This document shows, piece by piece, positions 37,006 to 47,887 of a stretch of DNA of 64,000 nucleotides. Source of the stretch: Kiritimatiellales bacterium. Its GTDB lineage: Bacteria > Verrucomicrobiota > Kiritimatiellia > Kiritimatiellales > Pontiellaceae. The notes under the pieces were generated by a model. It made no database searches. It worked only from the letters and a program-made list of their open reading frames with translations, and was not told the origin of the DNA. Location of the stretch: assembly GCA_003246265.1 (NCBI GenBank), contig QKAU01000012.1, forward strand, positions 20,641 through 84,640. Reading direction: 5' to 3'. Numbering within the stretch: position 1 is the stretch's first letter; every line of letters begins with the position of its first letter. Both the position numbers and the translations under genes were made by a program.

Positions 37006-38393
37006 TCCCCGGGGATCCAGGAACACTGCGGATTCCCCCGCACAGCGAGGAAGCCGAGCGGGGGGTTCTCGGTTCCATTCTCCTGGACCCCGAAAACGCC
37101 ATTGACAAGTGCCATGCCAAGCGCCTGGCCGGCGGTGCGTTCTACGACCGCCGCCACCAGGCGCTTTTCGATCATCTGGTCGACATGCACCAGAGCGGCA
37201 CCAAGATGGATGCCATCACCATCGCCGAATGGCTGAAGAGCCGCGGCGCCCTCGACAAGGTCGGCGGCTACGACTACCTCATCCAGCTCCAGGACAGCAC
37301 CCTCGTCCCGGCGCACGTCGAGTTCTACTGCGACATCGTCCTGGAAAAGAAGCTCTACCGCAACCTGATCGAGCACTCCTCGAACACCATCGATGCCGCC
37401 TACAAGGGCGAGGAGGAGGCGGCGTTGCTGGTGAGCGAGGCCGAGGCCTCGCTCTTCGAGCTCGGCAACCACGGCGCGGAGCAGACCCCCCAATGGCGGG
37501 ATTCGGTGAAGTCGGCGTTCGCCGAGATCGAGACCACCAATCCCAACGACCTCAGCGGGCGCGTGACCACCGGCTACATCGGGCTCAACCGGCAGCTCGG
37601 GGGGCTCGGCAAGACCGACATGGTCGTCCTGGCCGCCCGGCCCGCCATGGGGAAGACCTCGCTGGCGATGAACATTGCCGAAAACGCGGCGCTCGGCGTG
37701 CTTGCGCATAACAACGAAGGGGTGCCCGTGGGCATCTTCAGCCTCGAAATGTCGCGCGAGCAGCTCGTGAAGCGCATGCTCTTCAGCAACGCGCGCGTCC
37801 CCGCCCAGAAGATCCGCACCCACCTCTCCAAGGACGACCACCGCAAGCTCGCCAGCGCGGTCGACCGCCTGCTCAAGGCGAAGATCTACATCGACGATAC
37901 GCCGGGCCTCGAGGCCGTCGAGCTGCGGTCGCGCGCGCGCCGCATGAAAAGCCGCTACGGCATCGGACTGGTCGTCATCGACTACCTCCAGCTCATGAAC
38001 TATTCGAAGTTTGCGAGGGAGGGCCGCCAGCGCGAAACCATGGCCATTTCCGGCGCCATCAAGGCGATGGCCAAGGAGCTCGAGATCCCCGTGATCGTCC
38101 TCAGCCAGCTCAGCCGCGCCTCGGAGCAGCGCGGCGGCGACAACCGGCCCAAGCTCTCCGACCTGCGCGACTCCGGCGCCATCGAGCAGGATGCCGACGT
38201 CGTCCTCCTGCTCTACCGCGCCAGCTACTACAAGCAGGGGGAGGAGCGCAACGACGACATCTCGGCCATCGTCGACGTCGCCAAGTTCCGCCACGGCTCC
38301 ACCGGCGAGGTGAAGATGAACTTCATCCGCGACTACACCCGTTTCGAAGACCGCGACGACCGCGAAGACGACTATGCCCCGATCGATTCCTGA
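37002..38393 (+). CDS. dnaB: replicative DNA helicase DnaB
   Basis: Hexameric 5'-3' helicase that unwinds the fork; 463 residues, normal length, no intein. N-terminal DnaB domain about 10-115 (SEEAERGVLGS), RecA-like C-terminal domain with Walker A RPAMGKTS (Lys218), Walker B VVIDYLQLM, and QLSR...RDSGAIEQDAD. Translationally coupled to rplI. Confidence 0.97.
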   Translation: MIPGDPGTLRIPPHSEEAERGVLGSILLDPENAIDKCHAKRLAGGAFYDRRHQALFDHLVDMHQSGTKMDAITIAEWLKSRGALDKVGGYDYLIQLQDSTLVPAHVEFYCDIVLEKKLYRNLIEHSSNTIDAAYKGEEEAALLVSEAEASLFELGNHGAEQTPQWRDSVKSAFAEIETTNPNDLSGRVTTGYIGLNRQLGGLGKTDMVVLAARPAMGKTSLAMNIAENAALGVLAHNNEGVPVGIFSLEMSREQLVKRMLFSNARVPAQKIRTHLSKDDHRKLASAVDRLLKAKIYIDDTPGLEAVELRSRARRMKSRYGIGLVVIDYLQLMNYSKFAREGRQRETMAISGAIKAMAKELEIPVIVLSQLSRASEQRGGDNRPKLSDLRDSGAIEQDADVVLLLYRASYYKQGEERNDDISAIVDVAKFRHGSTGEVKMNFIRDYTRFEDRDDREDDYAPIDS

Positions 38394-38415
38394 CCCGCAG
38401 CCCCGGACCCGAAGC

Positions 38416-40740
38416 ATGAGAACGACCAGCCTCCTTGTTGCAATCCTGCTGGCGGTCCTGCCGGCGCTGGGCGAAACCATCAAGGATATCCGCATCATCA
38501 ACCAGGCGGGCGTGGCGTACGATATCAGTTCGGTGGCGGCCTATACCTCCTTCAAGGTCGGCCAGGAGGTCACGGACCAGGCAACGATCCTGTCGGCGAT
38601 CGCGGTCGACGTCAACCGCATGCGCGAATCGGGGCGCTTCTCCTACGTGGATGCGCGCATGGACGTCGAGGCCGACGGCATCGTGCTGGTCTATACGGTG
38701 GTCTCCAAGCACCGGCTGAAGCGGATCGAGATCCGCGGGGCCGACGCCATGCGCGGTAGCAAGGTGCGCAAGAAGCTCGAACTGGAGATCGGCCAGTTCG
38801 CCGACGACGCCACCTTCGAGCAGGCCGCCGCCAAGCTCCGGCAGGCCTACCGCGACTTCTGGTGCCCGGATACCAAGGTGGCCTGGAAGGCCACCACCAA
38901 CGACGAGCTGGGCACGGTGGAAGTGGCCTACACGATCGACGAAGGCGACAAGCTGGCCATCCGGCGGATCGAGTTCGAGGGCAACGCGACGATAGACGAC
39001 AAGCAACTGCGGAAGCTCATGCAGCAGAAGCAGAAGTCGTGGATCCCGCTCTGGTCGCGGATTACCGGCTCGGGCAAGTACAAGGAGGAGGTGGTCGATG
39101 CCGACGTCTTCGCCATCAAGTCCTTCTACATGAACAACGGCTTCCTCGATGTGCAGGTCTCCGAGCCGGAGCTCGACGACGCCAACCCGAAGCGCTCGAC
39201 GTTGTCCTTCGGCATCGTCGAGGGCCAGCGCTATCGCGTTGGCAAGGTTTCGCTTTCGGGCATGCAGGTCTTCCCCGAGGAGGAACTGCACCGCGGCATC
39301 CGCATGCGCCCCGGCGACATCGCCGCCTACGAGGCCGTCCAGGATGCGAGCGAAAGCATCCAGGCCTACTACGGCAACCGCGGCTATGTCCGCACCGGGG
39401 TGCGGCCCGTTTTCGACGCCGATGCGGACACGGGCGTGGTCGACATCGAATACGCGATCACCGAAGGCAGCGTGGGCTACATCGACAAGGTCTCGATCTC
39501 CGGCAACGAGCGGACGCTCGACCGGGTCATCCGCCGCGAGCTCATCGTCTATCCCGGCGAGAAGTACCACCGCAGCCGCACCCGGACCTCGGAAAGCATC
39601 CTGCGCAACCTCAACTACTTCGAGATGGTCTCCATCGCCCCGGAACCGACCGGCGACAGCGGGAAATACGACCTCAACGTCGTCGTGAAGGAGAAGCCCA
39701 CGGGCCAGTTCGGCGCGGGGATCGGCTTCTCGAGCGTCGATTCGCTGGTCGGCTACGTGGAACTTTCTCAGGGCAACTTCAACTACAAGACCTGGCCGCC
39801 GGTCGGCGCGGGCCAGAAGTTCAAGGTGCGCGCCCAGCTCGGCACGCAGCGCAACGACCTCGACATCTCCTTCGTCGAACCGTGGTTCATGGACCGCAAG
39901 CTGTCCCTGGGGCTCGACCTCTACCACCGCGAGTCGCGCTACTTCTCCGACGCCTACGACCAGCGCACCGACGGCGCGCGCATCTCGCTCGGCAACCCCC
40001 TTTCGCGCTTCACCCGCGGCACGCTGGCCTACTCGATCGAACAGTTCGACATATACGACGTTGCGGCCACCGCCTCCCAGGCCATCCGCGACGAAGAGGG
40101 CAAGCGCATCAAGAGCGGCGTCGAATACACCTGGTCGTTCGACTCGCGCGACCGCTTCTTCAGCCCGACCCGGGGCAACCGCACCACCGTCTCCCCCTAC
40201 GTGGCCGGCGGGCCGCTGGGAGGCGAGACCGACATCTACGGTGCGCGGGTCCGCTCGACCCAGTACTGGCCGCTGCTCTGGAATATGATCTTCAACCTGC
40301 GCGGCCAGGCCGAAACCGTCGAGGCCTACGGCGACAGCAAGGAGCAGGCGACGACCTACGGCGAAGGCGTCCCGATCTTCGACCGCCTTTTCCTCGGCGG
40401 CTCCTATTCGCTGCGCGGCTACGAATACCGCGATGTCGGCCCCAAGGATCCCGCCACCGGCGAACCGGTGGGGGGCAACAGCTCGGCCTACGCCACGGCG
40501 GAGCTGACCTATCCCATCTGGAACAAGATCCGCGGCGCCCTCTTCTACGACTGGGGCTTCGTCAACGTCGATACCTGGGACTTCAACACCGCCGGCTACA
40601 ACGACAACTGGGGCATCGGCCTGCGCTTCGACCTGCCGGGCTTCCCCCTCCAGCTCGACTACGCCTGGCCCATCACCTACGACGAAAAGTTCCAGGACGG
40701 CAACGGCCGCTTCAACTTCCTCATCGGCCACACCTTCTAG
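38416..40740 (+). CDS. bamA: outer-membrane assembly factor BamA
   Basis: Omp85-family barrel that inserts outer-membrane proteins; 774 residues. Signal peptide about 1-19, then five POTRA-like repeats (about 20-365), then a beta barrel whose lid-loop motif is LRGYEY (the VRGF equivalent) and whose last strand ends in Phe. ATG 38416 is preferred to an in-frame ATG at 38374 because it begins the signal peptide and does not overlap dnaB. It proves the host has a Gram-negative outer membrane. Confidence 0.95.
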   Translation: MRTTSLLVAILLAVLPALGETIKDIRIINQAGVAYDISSVAAYTSFKVGQEVTDQATILSAIAVDVNRMRESGRFSYVDARMDVEADGIVLVYTVVSKHRLKRIEIRGADAMRGSKVRKKLELEIGQFADDATFEQAAAKLRQAYRDFWCPDTKVAWKATTNDELGTVEVAYTIDEGDKLAIRRIEFEGNATIDDKQLRKLMQQKQKSWIPLWSRITGSGKYKEEVVDADVFAIKSFYMNNGFLDVQVSEPELDDANPKRSTLSFGIVEGQRYRVGKVSLSGMQVFPEEELHRGIRMRPGDIAAYEAVQDASESIQAYYGNRGYVRTGVRPVFDADADTGVVDIEYAITEGSVGYIDKVSISGNERTLDRVIRRELIVYPGEKYHRSRTRTSESILRNLNYFEMVSIAPEPTGDSGKYDLNVVVKEKPTGQFGAGIGFSSVDSLVGYVELSQGNFNYKTWPPVGAGQKFKVRAQLGTQRNDLDISFVEPWFMDRKLSLGLDLYHRESRYFSDAYDQRTDGARISLGNPLSRFTRGTLAYSIEQFDIYDVAATASQAIRDEEGKRIKSGVEYTWSFDSRDRFFSPTRGNRTTVSPYVAGGPLGGETDIYGARVRSTQYWPLLWNMIFNLRGQAETVEAYGDSKEQATTYGEGVPIFDRLFLGGSYSLRGYEYRDVGPKDPATGEPVGGNSSAYATAELTYPIWNKIRGALFYDWGFVNVDTWDFNTAGYNDNWGIGLRFDLPGFPLQLDYAWPITYDEKFQDGNGRFNFLIGHTF

Positions 40741-40941
40741 AATCAAACTCGGTTCGAACGCCGCAGGCGCAACGCCTCGGTATGTTCTGTGACATCGCTG
40801 GAAGCGAAGAAAGGCGGTTGCGACAAGCGGCCCGTCGTAGCCGCGAGGCATGCCAAATCCCCTGTATTTCGGCCGGCTTCACCCCACTTCAGGCTGGCCC
40901 TTCCCACCTTCGCGCATCCCTACGACCCCCGATCGGATTGA

Positions 40942-41138
40942 CTCTTCGTGCACTGCAACCCGATCACGAACTTTGATCCGCTTGGGTTGAACTGGTGGAG
41001 CAATACATGGAAGGGCGATTCCGACTATCCGGGACAACATGGGGCGGAGTCGCCGGGCAGGTTGGCGTTGGATTGATTCCTGTTGTTGGGCAGATCGCAG
41101 ATGCCCGAGATGCGTCGAAACCAGCCAGCATGCCCTAG
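40942..41138 (+). pseudogene. frameshifted RHS / polymorphic-toxin C-terminal remnant
   Basis: Two short frames carry recognisable pieces of one former gene. The first (40942-41076) reads the RHS-core end motif NPITNFDPLGL, then stops. The second, a different frame (about 41007-41138), reads GQVGVGLIPVVGQIADARD, the pretoxin segment that follows RHS cores, then stops. A frameshift between them and the missing core show a dead remnant. Its stop shares CTAG with the stop of yhcH on the other strand. The preceding bases 40741-40941 hold nothing I recognise. Confidence 0.7.
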
Positions 41139-41581
41139 CCGACAGCGACCTTGACCACGACCTTGTGGATCGGGCCGTCGCCGATCAGCGGCATGTGGGC
41201 GTCGGTGGGCAGGAAGATGGCGAAGGAGCCGGGCGGAACGCGCACGATGCTTTCCGGTCCGCCCTGGAAGAATTCGAGATCCTTCTTTTCGTCGTATTCG
41301 GTGGCGTTGGAGCATCCGGCGCGTGGAGCCCAGCCCATCGACTCGTCGCCGCTGACGACATACTGGATGTCCGTGTATTTCCTGTGTCCCTCGAGTCTGC
41401 CTTCCGCCAGCGGAACGCCCTGCCTGCGTTGGATGATGGCGTAGAGCCGGTCGCCGGCGATTTCGTAGCGGCCGTCCGGGAGGTCGGTCAGTCCCGGCTG
41501 GTCGAGAAATCCAAATGCTTCCGCGCATCCATCCCTGAGTCCGGCGTATTTCGCCGCGTTGGCCAACGTATCCAGTATCAT
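41135..41581 (-). CDS. YhcH/YjgK/YiaL-family protein
   Basis: 148-residue cupin-like protein of the DUF386 family, with DIQYVVSGDE, FAIFLPTDAHMP and a final HKVVVK. Members are linked to sugar or sialic-acid metabolism and proposed to act as anomerases. GGAGG lies 7 bases before the ATG, 15 bases after ligA, so the two are probably cotranscribed. Confidence 0.88.
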   Translation of the reverse strand: MILDTLANAAKYAGLRDGCAEAFGFLDQPGLTDLPDGRYEIAGDRLYAIIQRRQGVPLAEGRLEGHRKYTDIQYVVSGDESMGWAPRAGCSNATEYDEKKDLEFFQGGPESIVRVPPGSFAIFLPTDAHMPLIGDGPIHKVVVKVAVG

Positions 41582-41596
41582 TTCATTTCCTCCAGG

Positions 41597-43684
<2,088 letters not shown>

Positions 43685-43763
43685 TCATTTTGATGGCATC
43701 TGCAATCCCGAGTTTGCATGATGCGGGCTCGTTTTCCGGGGAATACCGCACGGGGAGAGGCAC

Positions 43764-45593
43764 ATGCAGAGAGAATTCTTGAACAAGACGGAATGCGCGG
43801 CCCTTGCGGCGCATTGGGAATCGCTTGCCGCCGCGCAGCAGGAGCTGGTCTCCACGCTCGTGGCCTGCGGCCAGATCCACCTTTTTGCCGGCTGGGACCC
43901 GCCGGGAACCCACGACGAGGACAAGGCCTCGTTCCTGGCCGCGCTGGCGAAGATCGACGGCTCCTATCCGGGCGGGCTGGCGGGCTACATCGCGAATGCG
44001 CGGCGCCTGCTGGCCGAGGCCAAGGCGGGGAAGAATCCGTTCGAAGGGTTTGTTCCCGAGCAGCCGGACACCGTGGACCTGACGTCGTTCAACGATGCGT
44101 TCGAACGGTACGAGGCGCTCGGCGCCGGCAAGTTCGACAAGGTCGGCATCGTGCTGGTGGCGGGCGGGCTCGGCGAGCGGCTGGGCTACAACGGCATCAA
44201 GCTCGACATCGCCGTCGAGGTGCTCGAATCCACGACCTACCTGAAGCACTACGCGGACAACCTGCTGGCGATGCAGGCGCGGTCGGCCTCCGGGCGCCCC
44301 GTGCCGTTCGTGATCATGGTTTCGCAGGACACCGGACCGAAGACGATCGAATCGCTGGAGGCCAACGACTACTTTGGCCTGGATCGGGAACAGGTGCATG
44401 TCCTGCGGCAGGAGCTGGTGCCGGCGATTGCCGACAACGACGGCACGCTGGCGCTTGAAGGGAAGTACGAGCTGGTCCTGAAGCCGCACGGCCACGGCGA
44501 CATCCACATGCTGCTGCATACCAGCGGGGTTGCCGGGAAGCTCCATGCCGAAGGAATCGAATACCTGATGTTCATCCAGGATACCAACGGGCCCAACTTC
44601 AACACGATGCCCGCGGCCATCGGCGTTTCGGTGGAGCACGGCTACGACTTCAACTCGCTGGCCATCAACCGCGTGCCGGGCGAGGCGGTCGGAGGGTTGG
44701 CCCGGCTGGTGGGCAACGGGCGCGAGATGACGATCAACGTCGAATACAACCAGCTCGATCCACTGCTGCGGGCCACGGTCAGCCCGGAGGGCGACGTCGC
44801 CAACGAGCACGGCTTCTCGATGTTCCCCGGCAACTGCAACACGCTGGTGGTCCGCATGGATACCTATGTGCGCATCCTCCGGCAGTCGCAGGGCATCATC
44901 GCCGAATTCGTCAACCCGAAGTATGCCGACGGAACCAAGAGCGCCTTCAAGAAGCCGACCCGCCTGGAAACCATGATGCAGGACCTGCCCAAGCTTTTCG
45001 GGCCGGAAGAGAAGGTCGGCGTCACCATCTTCGAGCGCTCGTGGAGCTTCTCGCCCAACAAGAACAACGTCGCCGACGCGGCGGCGAAGGTGGCGGCCGG
45101 CGGTCCGGCCGATGCCGGCGCCACGGCGGAAAACGATTTCTACGCGGCGGGCCGCGCCCGGCTCAGGGTGGCGGGCATGCGGGTGGAGGAGGCGGAAGAG
45201 GTCAAGATCCTCGGGGTGCCGTTCACCCTCGGTCCGAAAGCCATCCTGCGCCCTTCGTTCGCCCTGACGCTTGCCGAGGGGCGCGCAAAGGTTTCCGGCG
45301 GCTCCATTTCCGGCGAAGCCACCCTGATCGTCGAAGGCCGCGACATCCGGCTTGAAGGCGTCGAGCTCTCCGGTTCCTCGGCCCTGGTGGTCAAGGCGTG
45401 CGATGGTGCGAAGGTCGTGGTGCGCGGCGCGTTCCGCAACGCCGGGTTCGAGCTGGTCCGGCTGACCGATGCCGAGCGCGCCGCCGGAAGCGGCGTTCCC
45501 GAGTACCTCAAGATCCGCGGCTACCGGTTCGAGAACCGCGGCGCGGCGGTCTACGAATTCGACCAGCCGGGCGAGTACACGGTCGAGGAATAG
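43764..45593 (+). CDS. plant-type UDP-sugar pyrophosphorylase
   Basis: Converts sugar-1-phosphates plus UTP to UDP-sugars; 609 residues. It resembles plant USP more than bacterial GalU or GlmU: AGGLGERLGYNGIKL (about 133-147), KPHGHGDIH, IQDTNG, INVEYNQLDPLLRA and EFVNPKY occur in the same order as in the Arabidopsis enzyme as I recall it. Plant USP accepts galactose-1-phosphate, glucose-1-phosphate and uronic or pentose phosphates, so it could recycle galactose from the galactan locus. Divergent from ligA; convergent with the phosphate transporter, 6 bases apart. Specificity is inferred. Confidence 0.85.
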   Translation: MQREFLNKTECAALAAHWESLAAAQQELVSTLVACGQIHLFAGWDPPGTHDEDKASFLAALAKIDGSYPGGLAGYIANARRLLAEAKAGKNPFEGFVPEQPDTVDLTSFNDAFERYEALGAGKFDKVGIVLVAGGLGERLGYNGIKLDIAVEVLESTTYLKHYADNLLAMQARSASGRPVPFVIMVSQDTGPKTIESLEANDYFGLDREQVHVLRQELVPAIADNDGTLALEGKYELVLKPHGHGDIHMLLHTSGVAGKLHAEGIEYLMFIQDTNGPNFNTMPAAIGVSVEHGYDFNSLAINRVPGEAVGGLARLVGNGREMTINVEYNQLDPLLRATVSPEGDVANEHGFSMFPGNCNTLVVRMDTYVRILRQSQGIIAEFVNPKYADGTKSAFKKPTRLETMMQDLPKLFGPEEKVGVTIFERSWSFSPNKNNVADAAAKVAAGGPADAGATAENDFYAAGRARLRVAGMRVEEAEEVKILGVPFTLGPKAILRPSFALTLAEGRAKVSGGSISGEATLIVEGRDIRLEGVELSGSSALVVKACDGAKVVVRGAFRNAGFELVRLTDAERAAGSGVPEYLKIRGYRFENRGAAVYEFDQPGEYTVEE

Positions 45594-45599
45594 GCCGTC

Positions 45600-47351
45600 C
45601 TACCTCCGCTCATCGGACTGGAGCTTGTCGAGATAGTCTTTGGGATCGATCGCTTCGGGGATGGCGTAGCCGGGGGCTTCGGCGGACATCACCTTGGCGA
45701 GCTTTTCACGTTTCAGCCAGAACTGGGGCTGCTGCTCGGCCAGGGCGATGGCCTTGATGTGCTTGGTGATACGCCAGAAATTGGAGAGATAGTCGTTGAA
45801 AATCATCCCTGCAATGGGGGTGACGGCCTTTTCCTCAAGCCGTTGCAGGTGGGACTGTTCGGCGGCGAGGGCGGTGGTGCGGAAACTTTCGCGCAGTTCC
45901 AGGACCGCCTTGGCCATCTCCTGGAAATGGGCGGTTTCGGGATCGAGCGATTCGATCACCGTGGCCAGCAGGGCGTCGGCGGCGCGGTGGACCGCCAGCC
46001 AATCCTCCACGGCGGCAGGTACGAAGCGGGCCGCCGCAATGCCCCGCTGCCGCGCGGCAATGGTGCTCAGGTTCGCGACGTGGTCGCCTATGCGTTCGAT
46101 GTCCGACATGCACCGGTCGATGTGTTCGATCAGGATGGCCTGCCGCTTGGAGAGGTAGTGGCGCGTCAGCTTGGCGATGTAGTCGCGCATCGAGGTCTTG
46201 ATGGCGTTCACGCTCTGCTCGTTGACCCGGATACTTCGCTCGCGCCGCGCGTCGTGCTGGATGAACTCCTCCGCCGCCAGCCGCAGGCTGTGCCGGCAGA
46301 TGCGGGCGGTGCGCTGCAGTTCGCGCAGGCAGGCGTAGATGGCCTGCTCCGGGCGGTCCAGCAGCGCATCGTCGAGGAAGGTGGGTTCGGGCTGTTCGGC
46401 CCGCGAGGGAACGAACTTCGTTGCGATCTTGGCCAGCAACGGTGCCATCGGCAGCATCAGCAGGGCGCAGGCAACCATCTTGATTGTGTCGGCGTTGGCG
46501 GCCTGCCGGACCAGGTCGTCGGACGTGTAGGGGATGTATTTGTAGAACAACGGGGCGGCAAGGATGCCGAGCGATGAGCCGGTCAGGTTGAACAGCAGGT
46601 GGGAGACCGCGGTGCGACGGGCGTCGACGGTGGTGCCGATGCTCCCCAGCAGCCCCGTCACGCAGGTTCCGATGTTGGCGCCGAGGATGATCGGATACAT
46701 GCCCTCGAAGTCGGTGATGGCTCCGGCATTGATCATGGCCCAGCCCATGCCGATGACCGCTCCGCTGCTTTGCACAACGCCTGTAACGAGTGCCGCCGCC
46801 AATGTACCGGCAACCAGTCCCGCCGCGGTTTTCCCGTTGATATGGGCAAGCCAGGGTTCGAAGGTGTCGCGGTAGGGCCGGATGGCATCGCTCATGATGG
46901 CCATCCCCAAAAAGAGCAGTCCGAATCCAAGCAGCGCGAGTCCGCCGCTCTTCACCTTCGCGTTCTTGACGGCAATATTGAGCAGGAGGCCAACGAAGAT
47001 GGCGTGCAGGCTATAGTCGCTTAGCTTCAGCGAGATCAACTGCATGGAAAGCGTTGTACCGATATTGGCGCCGAGAATGGGGGCGATCGCCTGGCGCAGG
47101 GTCATGAGGCCGGCGTTGATGAACCCGATGTAGAGCACGACGGAGGCGCTGCTTTGGATCAACGTGCCAACCATGGTGCCGAGTCCGAGTCCAACCACGC
47201 GGTTGCGGGTGGCCTTGCCCAGCAGGCTGCGCATGCCGCTACCGACGGCGGCGGAAAGCCCATCGCCCATGATGCGCATGCCGAAGATGAACAGCGCCAA
47301 GCCGCCCAGCAACCAGAAGACCAGTTCAGCAATCGTATCGGGAGCGTTCAT
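45600..47351 (-). CDS. Na/Pi cotransporter with PhoU-like tail
   Basis: Inner-membrane phosphate transporter of the NptA/PF02690 family, 583 residues. Two inverted repeats carry the QSS motifs (LIQSSASVV near 65 and VVQSSGAV near 204), each followed by ILGANIGT. The C-terminal 220 residues are helical and PhoU-like, consistent with control by phosphate status. Single gene; convergent with the UDP-sugar pyrophosphorylase. Confidence 0.92.
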   Translation of the reverse strand: MNAPDTIAELVFWLLGGLALFIFGMRIMGDGLSAAVGSGMRSLLGKATRNRVVGLGLGTMVGTLIQSSASVVLYIGFINAGLMTLRQAIAPILGANIGTTLSMQLISLKLSDYSLHAIFVGLLLNIAVKNAKVKSGGLALLGFGLLFLGMAIMSDAIRPYRDTFEPWLAHINGKTAAGLVAGTLAAALVTGVVQSSGAVIGMGWAMINAGAITDFEGMYPIILGANIGTCVTGLLGSIGTTVDARRTAVSHLLFNLTGSSLGILAAPLFYKYIPYTSDDLVRQAANADTIKMVACALLMLPMAPLLAKIATKFVPSRAEQPEPTFLDDALLDRPEQAIYACLRELQRTARICRHSLRLAAEEFIQHDARRERSIRVNEQSVNAIKTSMRDYIAKLTRHYLSKRQAILIEHIDRCMSDIERIGDHVANLSTIAARQRGIAAARFVPAAVEDWLAVHRAADALLATVIESLDPETAHFQEMAKAVLELRESFRTTALAAEQSHLQRLEEKAVTPIAGMIFNDYLSNFWRITKHIKAIALAEQQPQFWLKREKLAKVMSAEAPGYAIPEAIDPKDYLDKLQSDERR

Positions 47352-47380
47352 GCCGACAGAATAACCACACGATGGAAAAA

Positions 47381-47461
47381 CTACGACGATTTAATTTTCG
47401 ATTCCTTGAGGGCGCAGTAGAGCACCGGCACGACGAAGATGCTGATGATGGAAAGGGTGAT
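47381..47461 (-). pseudogene. remnant of a second cusA-type RND gene, last 26 codons
   Basis: The minus strand reads ITLSIISIFVVPVLYCALK then a short basic tail and TAG (47381-47383). This matches the C-terminus of the intact cusA 500 bases away (MTLVIITIFVVPVLYCWVE) but is not identical. Upstream the frame soon meets a stop (47471-47473). It indicates loss or recombination of a paralogous efflux gene. The rest of 47462-47550 shows nothing. Confidence 0.75.
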
Positions 47462-47550
47462 GTCAGGAGGCTAGAGACGATTGCTGGATATAGTTGAACC
47501 CGATGGCTGGGTTCGTTGTATTCCATCCATCGGGTTGGTTGGTTTGAGTG

Positions 47551-47844
47551 CTACATTTTCATGCTGCACTTGGGGCATTTCCCGACCAAGGCACCGCATT
47601 CATCGCAATAGTGCGTCGTGCCGGTGACTTCGCCGGCATCGTTGATCTTCACGGCCTGCTTGCAACTGGTGCAGTTCACGGTCTTGACGGTCATGCCTTT
47701 CTTTGGGTGGAAGGTTGTCGCCGTGCGTTCACATTTCGGGCACACAGCTGCTTCCTTACCCATGGACTGACATCCTCCTGCGAGGATGAGCGCACCGAGC
47801 GCAATGGATGCAATCACCGATTGCAGTACTATTCTCCGCTTCAT
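47551..47844 (-). CDS. Cys-rich putative lipoprotein of the efflux operon
   Basis: 97 residues: basic N-terminus, hydrophobic segment, then Cys25 in a slightly atypical lipobox (LAGGC). Four CxxC pairs follow (35/38, 58/61, 80/83, 90/93) plus a terminal MKM, suggesting a double zinc-ribbon or copper-binding protein in the periplasm. AAGGAGGG precedes ATG 47844, preferred over 47871. Last gene of the cus-like operon, about 45 bases after cusA. Family not recognised; metal sequestration or delivery to the pump is inferred. Confidence 0.75.
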   Translation of the reverse strand: MKRRIVLQSVIASIALGALILAGGCQSMGKEAAVCPKCERTATTFHPKKGMTVKTVNCTSCKQAVKINDAGEVTGTTHYCDECGALVGKCPKCSMKM

Positions 47845-47887
47845 TTGACCCTCCTTGGTTGGTTGTTCCATGTCTGCTGGTTTGTCG

